Positions 25,701-32,938 of a stretch of 34,785 bases of DNA are shown piece by piece. A program made the position numbers and the translations under genes. The notes below the pieces were generated by a model. The model worked only from the letters and a program-made list of their open reading frames with translations, did no database searches and was not told the DNA's origin. How positions within the stretch are numbered: the stretch's first letter is position 1; the number at the start of each line of letters is the position of its first letter. This stretch comes from a virus, in IMG/VR virus record IMGVR_UViG_3300046167_000250, positions 1 through 34,785 of that record, one strand, 5' to 3'.

Positions 25701-26482
25701 TGTCTTTAGATGCAATATTAACAAAAGCAAAAGCTAAACCGTCAATAACAATTATCTATGGCCCTTCTGGTCTAGGTAAAACAACACTTGCTGTTGGTAG
25801 TAAAAATCCAATTGTTCTTCAAACTGAAGAGGGACTAGGTATTCTTACTAAAAATAGAGAAATACCGCATTTTAAATTAGCAAAGGATTACGATACTTTT
25901 TTTGGCTATCTTAAATTCTTAGTTGATTCTGATCTTGAGTACAACACATTAGTTATTGACTCATTAGATTGGTTAGAGCCTTTAATACATACAAAAACTT
26001 GCGAGGTGCATAAACAAGCCTCCATTGAGTCATTTGGATATGGGCGTGGTTACAACGAAGCACTTAAGTATTGGAGAGAAGTCCTTGACCTAGTTAATAC
26101 ATTAAGAAACGAAAAGAAAATGCGAGTAGTGTTAATTGCACATAACCAAATCAAAGCGTTTCACGATCCAAGCACAGAGTCTTACGACAGGCATGAGCTT
26201 AAACTACACAAAGCAGCTTCAGCCTTAGTGTTAGAAGCAAGTGATATGTGTTTGTTTTTAAACTACAAAAAAGGAACAGTAAAAGTACAAGGCAATAAAG
26301 GATTAACAAGTAAAACTGTTCAGTCTGGAAGAGTCTTAGTTACTACTGAGTCACCTGCATGTGTAGCTAAAAACAGATACGGTTTACCAGAAGAGATACA
26401 AGTGATTGACGAAGGTGATGACTTCATTGTTAGAGCTGAGAAAACTTGGGCTGAGATTGGAAAGCTAATCGCTAAGAAATGA
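25700..26482 (+). CDS. Sak4-like RecA-fold ATPase (single-strand annealing/recombination)
   Basis: This 260-residue protein has Walker A GPSGLGKTT (about residues 21-29), Walker B NTLVIDSLDWLE, a sensor-like VLIAHNQIKAF, and a RecA-type core with KLHKAASALVLEASDM. This fits the Sak4/AAA_24 group of phage recombination ATPases, which work with an ssDNA-binding protein. The exonuclease upstream and DUF669-like protein downstream complete the usual trio. The gene overlaps the next one by four bases (ATGA). Confidence 0.85.
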   Translation: MSLDAILTKAKAKPSITIIYGPSGLGKTTLAVGSKNPIVLQTEEGLGILTKNREIPHFKLAKDYDTFFGYLKFLVDSDLEYNTLVIDSLDWLEPLIHTKTCEVHKQASIESFGYGRGYNEALKYWREVLDLVNTLRNEKKMRVVLIAHNQIKAFHDPSTESYDRHELKLHKAASALVLEASDMCLFLNYKKGTVKVQGNKGLTSKTVQSGRVLVTTESPACVAKNRYGLPEEIQVIDEGDDFIVRAEKTWAEIGKLIAKK

Positions 26483-26673
26483 TTACTGACCAAGAAAAAG
26501 CAATCTACTATTTAACTAAAGCTAAAATTTTAGTTGAAGAGGTGAGCGAAAGTAACGGAGATGACGATCATATTCTCCCGTTAGGTGCAAACAGAGTTTT
26601 AACAGACGTTGTTGATGCCCTTAAAGAAGAGATTGATAGAGCCAGTGATTACGAAGAGTATGATCCTGGTTAA
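26479..26673 (+). CDS. Small acidic hypothetical protein
   Basis: This 64-residue protein, MITDQEKAIYYLTKAKILVE and then a DDDHILP loop, ends with the helix DVVDALKEEIDRASDYEEYD. It is acidic and helical, with no known motif. The ATGA overlap with the ATPase gene implies coupled translation. A 35-base AT-rich spacer with a strong ribosome-binding site follows before the ssDNA-binding protein gene. Confidence 0.55.
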   Translation: MITDQEKAIYYLTKAKILVEEVSESNGDDDHILPLGANRVLTDVVDALKEEIDRASDYEEYDPG

Positions 26674-26708
26674 ACATTAATAGTTAATTTTTTTACGGAG
26701 GTAATAAT

Positions 26709-27197
26709 ATGAAATTAGCAGAATTTGGTATGGATAAATTTGAAGCTGGAGCAGAAAGTTCTGGTGGAGGCGCAAGAGTAAAACCTGGAAGGTACGACCT
26801 TAAATATTCGCACTCAGAGATGAGAATGAATGAAAAGGGTTATCAGGGTTTGGTTATACATTTTGACGTTGTTGGAGAAGCTATAAGAGTAAACAGTTTG
26901 TTTGCTATGGTTAATCCTAATAGTGAAAAAAATGTAGAAATTGGACAACAATCACTATCCTTAATGCTTAATGCAATGGGTGTCGGATCAATGAAAGACA
27001 CTGATGAATTGGCTGGTAAAAGAGTCGAAGCTGAACTTGTTGTCAATGAGAGAGGCTACTTAGAAATAAACGAAGACTATGGTAAGACTTGGATGCCAGT
27101 TGGAGCAAGTGCTAACAACTTAAATCCAAAAGAGGAACTACCAAAAGAAGAGATGTTTCCTAGTGGCGTAGATGACGAAGACGACCTTCCTTTTTAG
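26709..27197 (+). CDS. ssDNA-binding protein, DUF669-like
   Basis: This 162-residue protein follows GGAGGTAATAAT, a strong ribosome-binding site. The body (PGRYDLKYSHSEMRMNEKGY, GLVIHFDVVGEAIRVN, GKRVEAELVVNERGYLEI) reads as an OB-fold barrel of the DUF669 type. The C-terminus is a flexible acidic tail ending DDEDDLPF, like the acidic tip with terminal Phe through which bacterial SSB recruits partners. It would coat ssDNA and feed the Sak4-like ATPase and the helicase-primase. Confidence 0.8.
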   Translation: MKLAEFGMDKFEAGAESSGGGARVKPGRYDLKYSHSEMRMNEKGYQGLVIHFDVVGEAIRVNSLFAMVNPNSEKNVEIGQQSLSLMLNAMGVGSMKDTDELAGKRVEAELVVNERGYLEINEDYGKTWMPVGASANNLNPKEELPKEEMFPSGVDDEDDLPF

Positions 27198-27210
27198 ACA
27201 AGATGATCTC

Positions 27211-27543
27211 ATGTATCGGAGGCCGAGCTTATGTTCATACTGTCATGGCTTGGCTTCTCCTTTACTTCATATTCGTAATGGCAAGATTAAAGGAGCTTGT
27301 AGTTACAAACATCTTAAACTTATCGGGGAAAACAAAAAAATGGAGCATATCAAAAACTTTGCACAGATCAACGAGGAGTTGTTATCTGTCGCATTATCGG
27401 AAAGCAAATCTAAATACATAGAGGCTTCCAAAAAAAATAAATCTTACGTTCTGCATGAATGGAGTAAGGAAGACAGAATAAATTTTGTCCGAAGGCTTGT
27501 GTCTAGCTATTTAAACAATTCTAAGGCACAGGCTGATGACTGA
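27211..27543 (+). CDS. Small protein with CxxC motif, between SSB and primase
   Basis: An in-frame ATG at 27172 exists within the SSB gene, but the ATG at 27211 (MYRRPSLCSYCHGLASPLL) avoids most of the overlap and puts the CSYC pair at the N-terminus. The protein is then 110 residues, basic and helical (NKKMEHIKNFAQINEELLSV, then WSKEDRINFVRRLVSSYL). A second Cys pair is lacking, so a full zinc finger is unlikely. It overlaps the primase gene by eight bases. Role unknown; a replication accessory is plausible from context. Confidence 0.6.
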   Translation: MYRRPSLCSYCHGLASPLLHIRNGKIKGACSYKHLKLIGENKKMEHIKNFAQINEELLSVALSESKSKYIEASKKNKSYVLHEWSKEDRINFVRRLVSSYLNNSKAQADD

Positions 27544-29398
27544 TTTAACACAATTTTATGGTGAGCAAGGTTTAGTAATAGACAAGAACTTTGCTTTTAC
27601 AAGTACCAGTAAATCTAATGGCGATCTTATTAGTGAGATGCGTTCTAATGGTTTGCTTGTAGATTTTTTAGATACTACAGGCAATCTAGTTAGAGTTAGC
27701 GTTAGTGCTACTGCAAATTCAAGACCCGATAAATCAAATGAACGATCTGGTTACTATGCGTACAATCAATTAGACAATAATTTTATTTGTATTTACGGTA
27801 ATTGGAGAACGTCCCAGGAGTGGAAGTTTACTTCTTATAATCCTAACGAGATGTCTGCTGAACAAAAACGATTAATGCAGACTAAGTTGGAGGAAAGTCA
27901 AAAAAGGCGAGAGGAAGCTAAGGCTAAGAAGCAAGAAGAGGTTTCCATATATGCCAAAGAAAAGTTTGCTAGTGCGAATAAAGTGACGGATCATAATTAT
28001 TTAAATGATAAAAAGGTTAAAAGCTATGGTTTAAAAACAATCAATGGAAACCTATTGATTCCCGTGCATTCTATCACCAAAAGTGATAACGGTATATTAG
28101 TAAACGATATAAAGTCCCTCCAATATATCTTTCCAGATGGCAGTAAAAAGTTTGTCGGTGGTGGCGAGATTAAAGGCAATGTATTTTTAATTGGTTGTGA
28201 AGCAACTGAATTGCCCTATCTTGATACCCTAATTTTATGCGAGGGATACGCTACAGGAAGCTCTATATTTGAAGCTACAGGATTACCTGTTGCGGTGGTC
28301 TTCTCTGCTAATTTCTGTTTAACAGCGAGTGTTAGGTTGCGTAAGGTAACGGGTGCTAAGTTTGTTATTGCACTTGATAACGATACGTCTGGTATTGGTG
28401 AGAAAAATGCTAACGAGGTAGTTAATGCAGTTAGCAATTGTGTTTCCAGACTACCAAGCATTACAGGTGATTTTAATGATCTGCATTTAGCTAAAGGATT
28501 AGAACAGGTTAAAACTGAATTAACTGAACATGCTTTCGGTTTAAGAAATTATGCAATCCGTAACTTGGTTGGAAGTCCGCCACCTATTGAATGGTTAGTT
28601 GATGATTTAATTCCTCTTGGTATTAATTCAGTATTGGCGGGTGTAGGTGGTATCGGTAAATCATTTCTTGGTATTGATCTGGCCATGAAAGTGGCCAATG
28701 GTGGCAGTTGGTTAGGTAAAACAGTTCTTGGTAGAGGTGATGCACTTATTATTTCTGCGGAAGACAGTCACAGCGAAGTTTGGAGAAGGATATCTGAGAT
28801 AGATAAAACGGGTAAGCGATTTGATTCTTTATATGATGTATTTATTTATACAGTTGCCGACAGTGGTAAACCATTAATACTATTAAAAGATGATGAACTT
28901 TCCCAACGTGCAAACGAATTGGTTGAAGAGTTAAAATCCTTAAAGAATTTAAAGTTAGTTATCTTTGATCCTATCCAGGCATTTATTGGATCATCAATGC
29001 CAATCAGTAGCTCTAATGAAGCAGGGCAATTGTGGTCAACATTTACTGCGGGTATATCTGCTCAACTTGGTATTACCTGCATTTCAATGCATCACATGAG
29101 CAAGCAAGCATTAAATGAAGGCGAAGACCAATCATTAACAAAAATGAGACAAAATATCAGAGGAGCTTCAAGCATAATTGATGGAAGCAGACAAGGAATT
29201 GTTGTCTTTAATGCGGGTAAAGATGAAGCTGAAAAGGTTTGTTTTGAGCAAGGTGAAGACTTTGATCCAATGAAGGTTGTTAAGGGTGCAGTTGTTAAGA
29301 GCAACTTTAAATGTGACACAAGTATTAAGACTCTTTTCAGGAAGGGTGCGGTTTTAGAAATTTTAGATGAAAATAAAAAGTCCTTTGAATGGGACTAA
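27536..29398 (+). CDS. Toprim primase fused to RepA-like helicase
   Basis: This 620-residue replication protein begins MTDLTQFYGEQGLVIDK. After a charged linker (EESQKRREEAKAKKQEE), residues about 230-310 form a Toprim-like domain (LILCEGYATGSSIFEATG, FVIALDNDTSG, ITGDFNDLHLAKG), the acidic triad of primases. The C-terminal half is a RecA-like hexameric helicase: Walker A AGVGGIGKSFLG, Walker B KLVIFDPIQAF, and CISMHHMSK, as in RepA/AAA_25. Together they would open DNA at the iteron region downstream and prime synthesis by host polymerase, as no phage polymerase is seen. Confidence 0.88.
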   Translation: MTDLTQFYGEQGLVIDKNFAFTSTSKSNGDLISEMRSNGLLVDFLDTTGNLVRVSVSATANSRPDKSNERSGYYAYNQLDNNFICIYGNWRTSQEWKFTSYNPNEMSAEQKRLMQTKLEESQKRREEAKAKKQEEVSIYAKEKFASANKVTDHNYLNDKKVKSYGLKTINGNLLIPVHSITKSDNGILVNDIKSLQYIFPDGSKKFVGGGEIKGNVFLIGCEATELPYLDTLILCEGYATGSSIFEATGLPVAVVFSANFCLTASVRLRKVTGAKFVIALDNDTSGIGEKNANEVVNAVSNCVSRLPSITGDFNDLHLAKGLEQVKTELTEHAFGLRNYAIRNLVGSPPPIEWLVDDLIPLGINSVLAGVGGIGKSFLGIDLAMKVANGGSWLGKTVLGRGDALIISAEDSHSEVWRRISEIDKTGKRFDSLYDVFIYTVADSGKPLILLKDDELSQRANELVEELKSLKNLKLVIFDPIQAFIGSSMPISSSNEAGQLWSTFTAGISAQLGITCISMHHMSKQALNEGEDQSLTKMRQNIRGASSIIDGSRQGIVVFNAGKDEAEKVCFEQGEDFDPMKVVKGAVVKSNFKCDTSIKTLFRKGAVLEILDENKKSFEWD

Positions 29399-29410
29399 GG
29401 AGAAGGGAAA

Positions 29411-29569
29411 TTGAAATGTTGGCAATGTAACGAACAATTAATTTGGGGTGGCGATCATACAGGCGAAGATTATGACAATGAAGATTATGAAATTGTAACT
29501 AATCTATCTTGCCCTAAATGTGATGCCCTAGTTATTGTATATCACCAAAAAAAAGAGGAGATTAAATAA
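29411..29569 (+). CDS. Small two-CxxC zinc-ribbon protein
   Basis: A TTG start lies seven bases after AAGGAG. The peptide is 52 residues: LKCWQCNEQLIWGGDH, an acidic middle, and LSCPKCDALVIVYH. Two CxxC pairs about 28 residues apart form a typical zinc ribbon, a fold used by phage nucleic-acid or transcription regulators. Its stop overlaps the next ATG. Confidence 0.7.
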   Translation: MKCWQCNEQLIWGGDHTGEDYDNEDYEIVTNLSCPKCDALVIVYHQKKEEIK

Positions 29570-29700
29570 TGAATGGAAAGGGAAGCGATAGAAGACCAAT
29601 GCAGATTGATAAAAAAACTTTTGCTGATCGTTGGGAGTTAGCATTTGGTAAAAAGAAAGAGAAAAAAGAACCTAAAAAAGATAAACCAAAGCAAAAGTGA
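29569..29700 (+). CDS. 43-residue lysine-rich peptide
   Basis: It starts on the preceding stop (TAATG) and ends at TGA 29698-29700, directly before the iterons. MNGKGSDRRPMQIDKKTFAD is followed by RWELAFGKKK and a repetitive K/E tail ending KPKQK. Low-complexity charge hides any relationship. It is the last gene before the putative origin. Confidence 0.5.
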   Translation: MNGKGSDRRPMQIDKKTFADRWELAFGKKKEKKEPKKDKPKQK

Positions 29701-29702
29701 TT

Positions 29703-29769
29703 GGGTACCCGTATGGTCAATACAAGGGTATACGTATGGTCAATGATTGGGTACCCATATGGTCAAATA
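29703..29769. repeat. Three 23-bp iterons
   Basis: Three copies start at 29703, 29726 and 29749, period exactly 23 bases. Each has GGGTA(C/T)(C/A)C(G/A)TATGGTCAA. Copies 1 and 3 contain the palindrome GGGTACCC, and copy 2 has GGGTATAC. Regularly phased iterons next to a replication gene and upstream of two winged-helix proteins fit a replication origin or an operator bound by one of them. There is no gene from 29701 to 29908. Confidence 0.75.
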
Positions 29770-29787
29770 TCCTAGACTAGACTAATA

Positions 29788-29816
29788 GAGAGAGTGAGCC
29801 TTTAGGCTCATCTCTC
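29788..29816. other. 12-bp hairpin after the iterons
   Basis: GAGAGA-G-TGAGCC pairs with GGCTCA-TCTCTC around a TTTA loop, with one bulged G (29794). It lacks a T-tract on either strand, so it is a poor terminator. It may be a structural part of the origin or an RNA-level control for the downstream gene. Confidence 0.5.
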
Positions 29817-29908
29817 GGTGGGTAAAAGTATCAGTAATATTTACTCATAAAGTTGGGTTGTAATTGTTAGGTTAATAACTAAATGCAATGCAACAAAAGG
29901 AAACATAC

Positions 29909-30274
29909 ATGAAGCAGTTAGAAGCAAGAATGACAGAAGCAAGAGATGAATTCCATAGGAATAGAAGGAAGAGAGGATTTATGTCGTTCTGGTGGTCTGA
30001 TCCTTTACATTATGTTTTAGTTTTAGAGGTTGCTATTGCTAATGCGAGTAGCAAAAGCATTAACTTTGAAGCAATAGTGAAGCTATTGCCTGGAAGCATG
30101 GGGAGTCGGTCAACGATAGCAACAGTGTTAGATGATTTTGTTGCAAGGGAATATATGTGCAAGGAGAAGGGGAAGGATAAAAGGAAACGAGTATATAGGA
30201 TTTGCAAAGAGCCAATGTTGTTGGTTAATCAGTATTATACAAATAGGGATTTTAGTCTTAAGGCGGTTAGTTAG
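29909..30274 (+). CDS. Winged-helix DNA-binding protein (iteron binder candidate)
   Basis: The protein is 121 residues from the ATG at 29909, chosen because AAAAGGA precedes it at good distance; an ATG at 29888 adds seven residues. MKQLEARMTEARDEFHRNRR is followed by FWWSDPLHYVLVLEVAIANA, NFEAIVKLLPGSMGSRSTIA, and FVAREYMCKEKGKDKRKRVY, reading as a helix-turn-helix with a basic wing (MarR-like). Being first after the iterons, it could bind them as initiator or repressor. Confidence 0.7.
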   Translation: MKQLEARMTEARDEFHRNRRKRGFMSFWWSDPLHYVLVLEVAIANASSKSINFEAIVKLLPGSMGSRSTIATVLDDFVAREYMCKEKGKDKRKRVYRICKEPMLLVNQYYTNRDFSLKAVS

Positions 30275-30709
30275 TTGAAAGAACAAAAATGGTGGTTGGT
30301 CATAGAAGCAATTGAGAAGCCAGAGAGGAGTGGGTTAATAAAGTTTGGGGTAGCAATGAAGTATAAGAGCTATGCCAAGCTGAAACAGGTTGTCTGGAAG
30401 TGGTACAAGAAGCAGTTGGGGAGAACTGATATTAAGAGTCGGGAGAAGTTGGTATTGTATGCACTTTGCGAAAGGTATTCAGCACAAGACTATTCTAGCC
30501 ATGATGCGGTTAGCTACTTGGCGTTAATGATTGGTATGCATAGGCATACAGTTAGTAAAGGTATTCAGAATTTGATGGATTTAAATATTATATGGTGTGC
30601 TATTGATGGAGAGAAGAAAGTATTGCGAAGCCTAAAAGCAGGAGTGCAACATAAGCATTTTTTGTTTGTTGGTTTGGGTGTGATGTTAGAGGAAAGCCAA
30701 GAAGGGTGA
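30275..30709 (+). CDS. Second winged-helix protein, HTH_36-like
   Basis: This 144-residue protein uses a TTG start directly after the previous stop. SREKLVLYALCERYSAQDYS, then VSYLALMIGMHRHTVSKGIQNLMDLNII is a clear helix-turn-helix of the HTH_36 type used by replication initiators and plasmid Rep-like proteins, followed by a hydrophobic wing (HFLFVGLGVML). Together with the preceding gene it is the best candidate for controlling the iteron region. It ends inside the convergent terminator. Confidence 0.7.
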   Translation: MKEQKWWLVIEAIEKPERSGLIKFGVAMKYKSYAKLKQVVWKWYKKQLGRTDIKSREKLVLYALCERYSAQDYSSHDAVSYLALMIGMHRHTVSKGIQNLMDLNIIWCAIDGEKKVLRSLKAGVQHKHFLFVGLGVMLEESQEG

Positions 30710-30750
30710 CTACTTTAGGGGGAGTTGATAATATCACCCTCCAAGGCTTT
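30693..30750. terminator. Convergent hairpin between rightward and leftward operons
   Basis: AAAGCC (30693-30698) with GGCTTT (30745-30750), and AGGGTGA (30703-30709) with TCACCCT (30734-30740), form a two-part stem around an AT-rich loop. It overlaps the stop of the rightward gene and lies before the stop of the leftward operon, as expected for a bidirectional terminator. The T-tracts are short. Confidence 0.6.
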
Positions 30751-30758
30751 CTGATCGG

Positions 30759-30939
30759 TTAATCTATATAATCGCTTAATTCAAATGATACAGTAAGTTG
30801 TCCGCTTTTGAGTAAAGATTCAAAATAATCTATTGGACAAGTTTTTTAACCATTTTCTAATTTTAACTAATTCATCTTTGTATATTTTAGCCATATGTGG
30901 TGAGAAGTTTTCTACTTCTATTTGATCACGCGTTTTCAA
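30759..30939 (-). CDS. Small hypothetical protein, one +1 frameshift
   Basis: Leftward, from a TTG (30937-30939) seven bases after AGGAG. MKTRDQIEVENFSPHMAKIY is followed by KDELVKIRKWLK, where the frame stops soon after a run of six T (30842-30847, A on the coding strand). One base less continues as TCPIDYFESLLKSGQLTV to TAA at 30759-30761, for 59 residues. The restored reading is convincing, ending SFELSDYID. Function unknown. It is the last gene of the leftward operon. Confidence 0.55.
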
Positions 30940-30950
30940 TTGTTTGCTCC

Positions 30951-31247
30951 TTAGATTGTTTTAATAATTCCTGGTATTTTATTTTGTAATTTATTTCTTT
31001 TTGGGTTGCTCCTATTCTTAGCGTAATGAACTGCTGATCTACATGCACTACTGCAATACTCAGCTCTTTGTGTTCTATCTTTCATTTCTTTCCCGCAATG
31101 GTTACAAAATGTATTAATTTCTTTTATCAATATTTTTTGTTTTATTTGATGTGGACTATTTAAAGATTTAATTATTTGCTTTACTTCTTTTTGGTTCTTA
31201 GCCTTTATTCTTAGTTGTGTATTTAAATTCACAATATAAGTCTTCAC
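30951..31247 (-). CDS. Zinc-binding small protein
   Basis: This 98-residue protein uses a GTG start after AGGAGG. The basic N-terminal helix region (KAKNQKEVKQIIKSLNSPHQ) is followed by CNHCGKEMKDRTQRAEYC and SSACRSAVHYAKNR. The CxxC and CxxxC pairs resemble a treble-clef or zinc-ribbon finger seen in small phage and mobile-element proteins (FCNHCGK and YCSSACR). Nucleic-acid binding is likely. It ends 11 bases before the next gene. Confidence 0.7.
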   Translation of the reverse strand: MKTYIVNLNTQLRIKAKNQKEVKQIIKSLNSPHQIKQKILIKEINTFCNHCGKEMKDRTQRAEYCSSACRSAVHYAKNRSNPKRNKLQNKIPGIIKTI

Positions 31248-31281
31248 TTTTTGTTTACCTCCTTGTAAGTTTGTAGTGTCA

Positions 31282-31440
31282 TTATTTAGAACTTGTTAAT
31301 TTTAAATATAATTCATGGTCTTTAGTTGACATCATCACCTTAACTCTACGCATATTGTCATCTTTATCATTGCTAAATTTAGCGGTGATTCTTGAAAGTT
31401 CTGGGTACTTTCGTTTTAAGTATTTCATGTCTTGTTTCAT
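31282..31440 (-). CDS. 52-residue basic hypothetical protein
   Basis: The ATG at 31438-31440 overlaps the stop of the upstream leftward gene by four bases. MKQDMKYLKRKYPELSRITA is followed by NMRRVKVMMSTKDHELYLKL, an amphipathic and beta-prone peptide. No known family. The coupled start supports translation. Confidence 0.55.
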   Translation of the reverse strand: MKQDMKYLKRKYPELSRITAKFSNDKDDNMRRVKVMMSTKDHELYLKLTSSK

Positions 31441-31532
31441 AATTTAGCCGTAAATAGTAAAATTAATAATTGCAATTGGTCATCTCTTAGACCTCTTAAA
31501 TGCTTTGGTATTGTTCTTCTATCTATTTTCAT
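31437..31532 (-). CDS. 31-residue peptide
   Basis: MKIDRRTIPKHLRGLRDDQL then QLLILLFTAKL, with a leucine-rich C-terminus, starting after TAATAATG. It overlaps the next gene by four bases (ATGA). Its DDQLQLL core resembles the DDQIQII end of the adjacent upstream peptide, so the two may be related. Confidence 0.45.
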   Translation of the reverse strand: MKIDRRTIPKHLRGLRDDQLQLLILLFTAKL

Positions 31533-31539
31533 TATTAGG

Positions 31540-31700
31540 TTATTCCTCGTTAGTGTTAATAATTTGTATTTGGTCATCAGTTAAAGGACAAATTAAATTC
31601 CTTTTTCCAAAGTTTACTTATCTGATCTTTTGCTTGGTCTATAGTTTCTGCTGTTACCTCGTATGACTGTTCAACAGTCACCTAATAATTCTATTTTCAT
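31540..31700 (-). CDS. Small hypothetical protein, two +1 frameshifts
   Basis: Leftward frame from ATG at 31698-31700. As written it stops after MKIELLGDC. One base less near 31681 gives VTVEQSYEVTAETIDQAKDQ, and one less in an A-run near 31604 gives RNLICPLTDDQIQIINTNEE and TAA at 31540-31542, in total 52 residues. The two restored parts are clearly protein-like. No family known. Confidence 0.5.
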
Positions 31701-31702
31701 TA

Positions 31703-31936
31703 TTAGCTACCTCTTTTTATATATCTATAAGAATCTGTATTCCATTCAGCGTCCAACATCTTAACCAATTCATATTTTAAAGAATCTAAATTGTGTACAT
31801 CAGATATCCATAAATCATTAGTTTCATGTAGGGTCTGTAATGTGCTATCAAGTTTATTTATAAACTTAAATAGATCATCATATTCGCTGTTGGTCATTTC
31901 TATAGTTGTTTTGTTTTTTAGTATTTTTGTTTTCAT
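31703..31936 (-). CDS. Small helical hypothetical protein
   Basis: This 77-residue protein, MKTKILKNKTTIEMTNSEYD, followed by DLFKFINKLDSTLQTLHETN, ends RYIKRGS. It is helical and charged, with no recognised motif. The start overlaps the upstream stop by four bases, and GAGGATG gives a modest ribosome-binding site. Confidence 0.6.
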   Translation of the reverse strand: MKTKILKNKTTIEMTNSEYDDLFKFINKLDSTLQTLHETNDLWISDVHNLDSLKYELVKMLDAEWNTDSYRYIKRGS

Positions 31937-32031
31937 TTGTCTTCATCCTCTTTGGTAATTATTAGATATGCTCCATGTAGGCAAAAAGCCATGAATGAAA
32001 GCACGATTAAAATTTCTATACAGTTAATCAT
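31933..32031 (-). CDS. 32-residue membrane peptide
   Basis: A longer frame runs up to 32181, but AAGGAGCAAGACA lies directly before the ATG at 32029-32031, so the short form is preferred: MINCIEILIVLSFMAFCLHG then AYLIITKEDEDK. About 22 hydrophobic residues make one membrane span with a charged C-terminal tail. It overlaps both neighbours (8 and 4 bases). Role unknown. Confidence 0.5.
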   Translation of the reverse strand: MINCIEILIVLSFMAFCLHGAYLIITKEDEDK

Positions 32032-32320
32032 TGTCTTGCTCCTTGTTTGTAAATAATCGCATCCATTTTGAACCTTCTGTTTCTCTCCATGTTCCGCATT
32101 CTGTAGGGTATACAGGATATATAGAGCAATATGTGTCAGTTCTTGGTTTATCCATGTCATCATCAAAGCACTCAACATCAAAAAACTTTCCGTTTATATC
32201 AATCTCTGTCCATGTTTGTTCACCCTCTTGATAGCAATAGACTCTATTAAAATCTTGAAATATTTTAGAAGCCATGGTTTTAGCTGTTTCAAGTTCTTGT
32301 TCTGTTATCCAGTCATTCAT
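32024..32320 (-). CDS. Acidic hypothetical protein
   Basis: This 98-residue protein begins MNDWITEQELETAKTMASKI and continues with a Cys-, Tyr- and Asp-rich middle (VYCYQEGEQTWTEIDINGKF; TYCSIYPVYPTECGTW), ending FTNKEQDND. It is acidic and has no known motif. Coupled by ATGA to the upstream gene and by an eight-base overlap to the downstream one. Confidence 0.6.
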   Translation of the reverse strand: MNDWITEQELETAKTMASKIFQDFNRVYCYQEGEQTWTEIDINGKFFDVECFDDDMDKPRTDTYCSIYPVYPTECGTWRETEGSKWMRLFTNKEQDND

Positions 32321-32571
32321 CCTTGCTCCTCCTCTAAATGTCCGACAAGTTCTCCATACTTATTAAAAATATTATGATTCATTTCACAATGTTCTATTTG
32401 GTCTTCTAAATCCCATTCTCCGAAATAATCATATTTAATAATTGTATTGCCTTCCTCATCTTCATCTTCATATTCAAAAGGCGTGTCCCACATTTTATTT
32501 ATAAAGTTGTCTTTTGCCTTGTCGTTAAGTTCTGCATACTCGTATGCTTTGATTGTTATTAGTCTGCTCAT
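32317..32571 (-). CDS. Acidic protein with N-terminal AYEYAELNDKAK motif
   Basis: This 84-residue protein starts MSRLITIKAYEYAELNDKAK then DNFINKMWD. The Y-x-x-x-EL-x-x-KAK start is frequent in small phage and prophage proteins of unknown function, sometimes annotated as antitoxin-like without proof. A strongly acidic middle (EYEDEDEEGN) follows. GGAGCAAACCAATG supplies the ribosome-binding site, and the start overlaps the upstream stop by four bases. Confidence 0.6.
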   Translation of the reverse strand: MSRLITIKAYEYAELNDKAKDNFINKMWDTPFEYEDEDEEGNTIIKYDYFGEWDLEDQIEHCEMNHNIFNKYGELVGHLEEEQG

Positions 32572-32774
32572 TGGTTTGCTCCTGTGTAATCTGTAGATTC
32601 AACAATATTGCATATTGATGCTGAATAAACATCTTCTATATCAAGCAATCTTTTATATGCTGTATTTGCATTCTCTTTGGTTGAATAATATGAATAATGG
32701 TCTGTAAGTTTCTCACCACCTGCATTCCAATCTTTTTCCTTTTCTGTCCAAGCTAATATAAATCCGTTGTTCAT
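32568..32774 (-). CDS. Small hypothetical protein
   Basis: This 68-residue protein is MNNGFILAWTEKEKDWNAGG followed by TKENANTAYKRLLDIEDVYS. It resembles short domains, seen in phages, that read an exchange-like pattern (strand, helix, strand), but I cannot name a family. ATGA overlaps join it to both neighbours. Confidence 0.6.
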   Translation of the reverse strand: MNNGFILAWTEKEKDWNAGGEKLTDHYSYYSTKENANTAYKRLLDIEDVYSASICNIVESTDYTGANQ

Positions 32775-32938
32775 TGTGTGGCATCCTCAGTATGTATTGA
32801 TTTTAAAACCTCATCTTCAACTATTCCGAAAGCCTTCCAAATATCATTAGTTTCGCTTTTTGGTGCTGTTGATATGCAGTCTTCCACATAACAACCCACG
32901 GCATTACACAATAGATCAAGTGCTTGTTCTTTGTTCAT
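32771..32938 (-). CDS. 55-residue hypothetical protein
   Basis: MNKEQALDLLCNAVGCYVED followed by CISTAPKSETNDIWKAFGIV and an acidic end, EDEVLKSIHTEDATQ. GGAGGTGACGCA precedes the ATG. Two ATGA overlaps tie it into the operon. It is helical with three Cys and has no known domain. Confidence 0.6.
   Translation of the reverse strand: MNKEQALDLLCNAVGCYVEDCISTAPKSETNDIWKAFGIVEDEVLKSIHTEDATQ

Noticed and set aside
29703-29769. CRISPR-like array
   Set aside because: Only three units with 23-base period and no spacers of constant length between conserved repeats; the pattern is iteron-like, and no cas genes are present.
32032-32181. Long N-terminal extension of the leftward membrane peptide
   Set aside because: It overlaps another convincing gene, and AAGGAGCAAGACA directly precedes the internal ATG.
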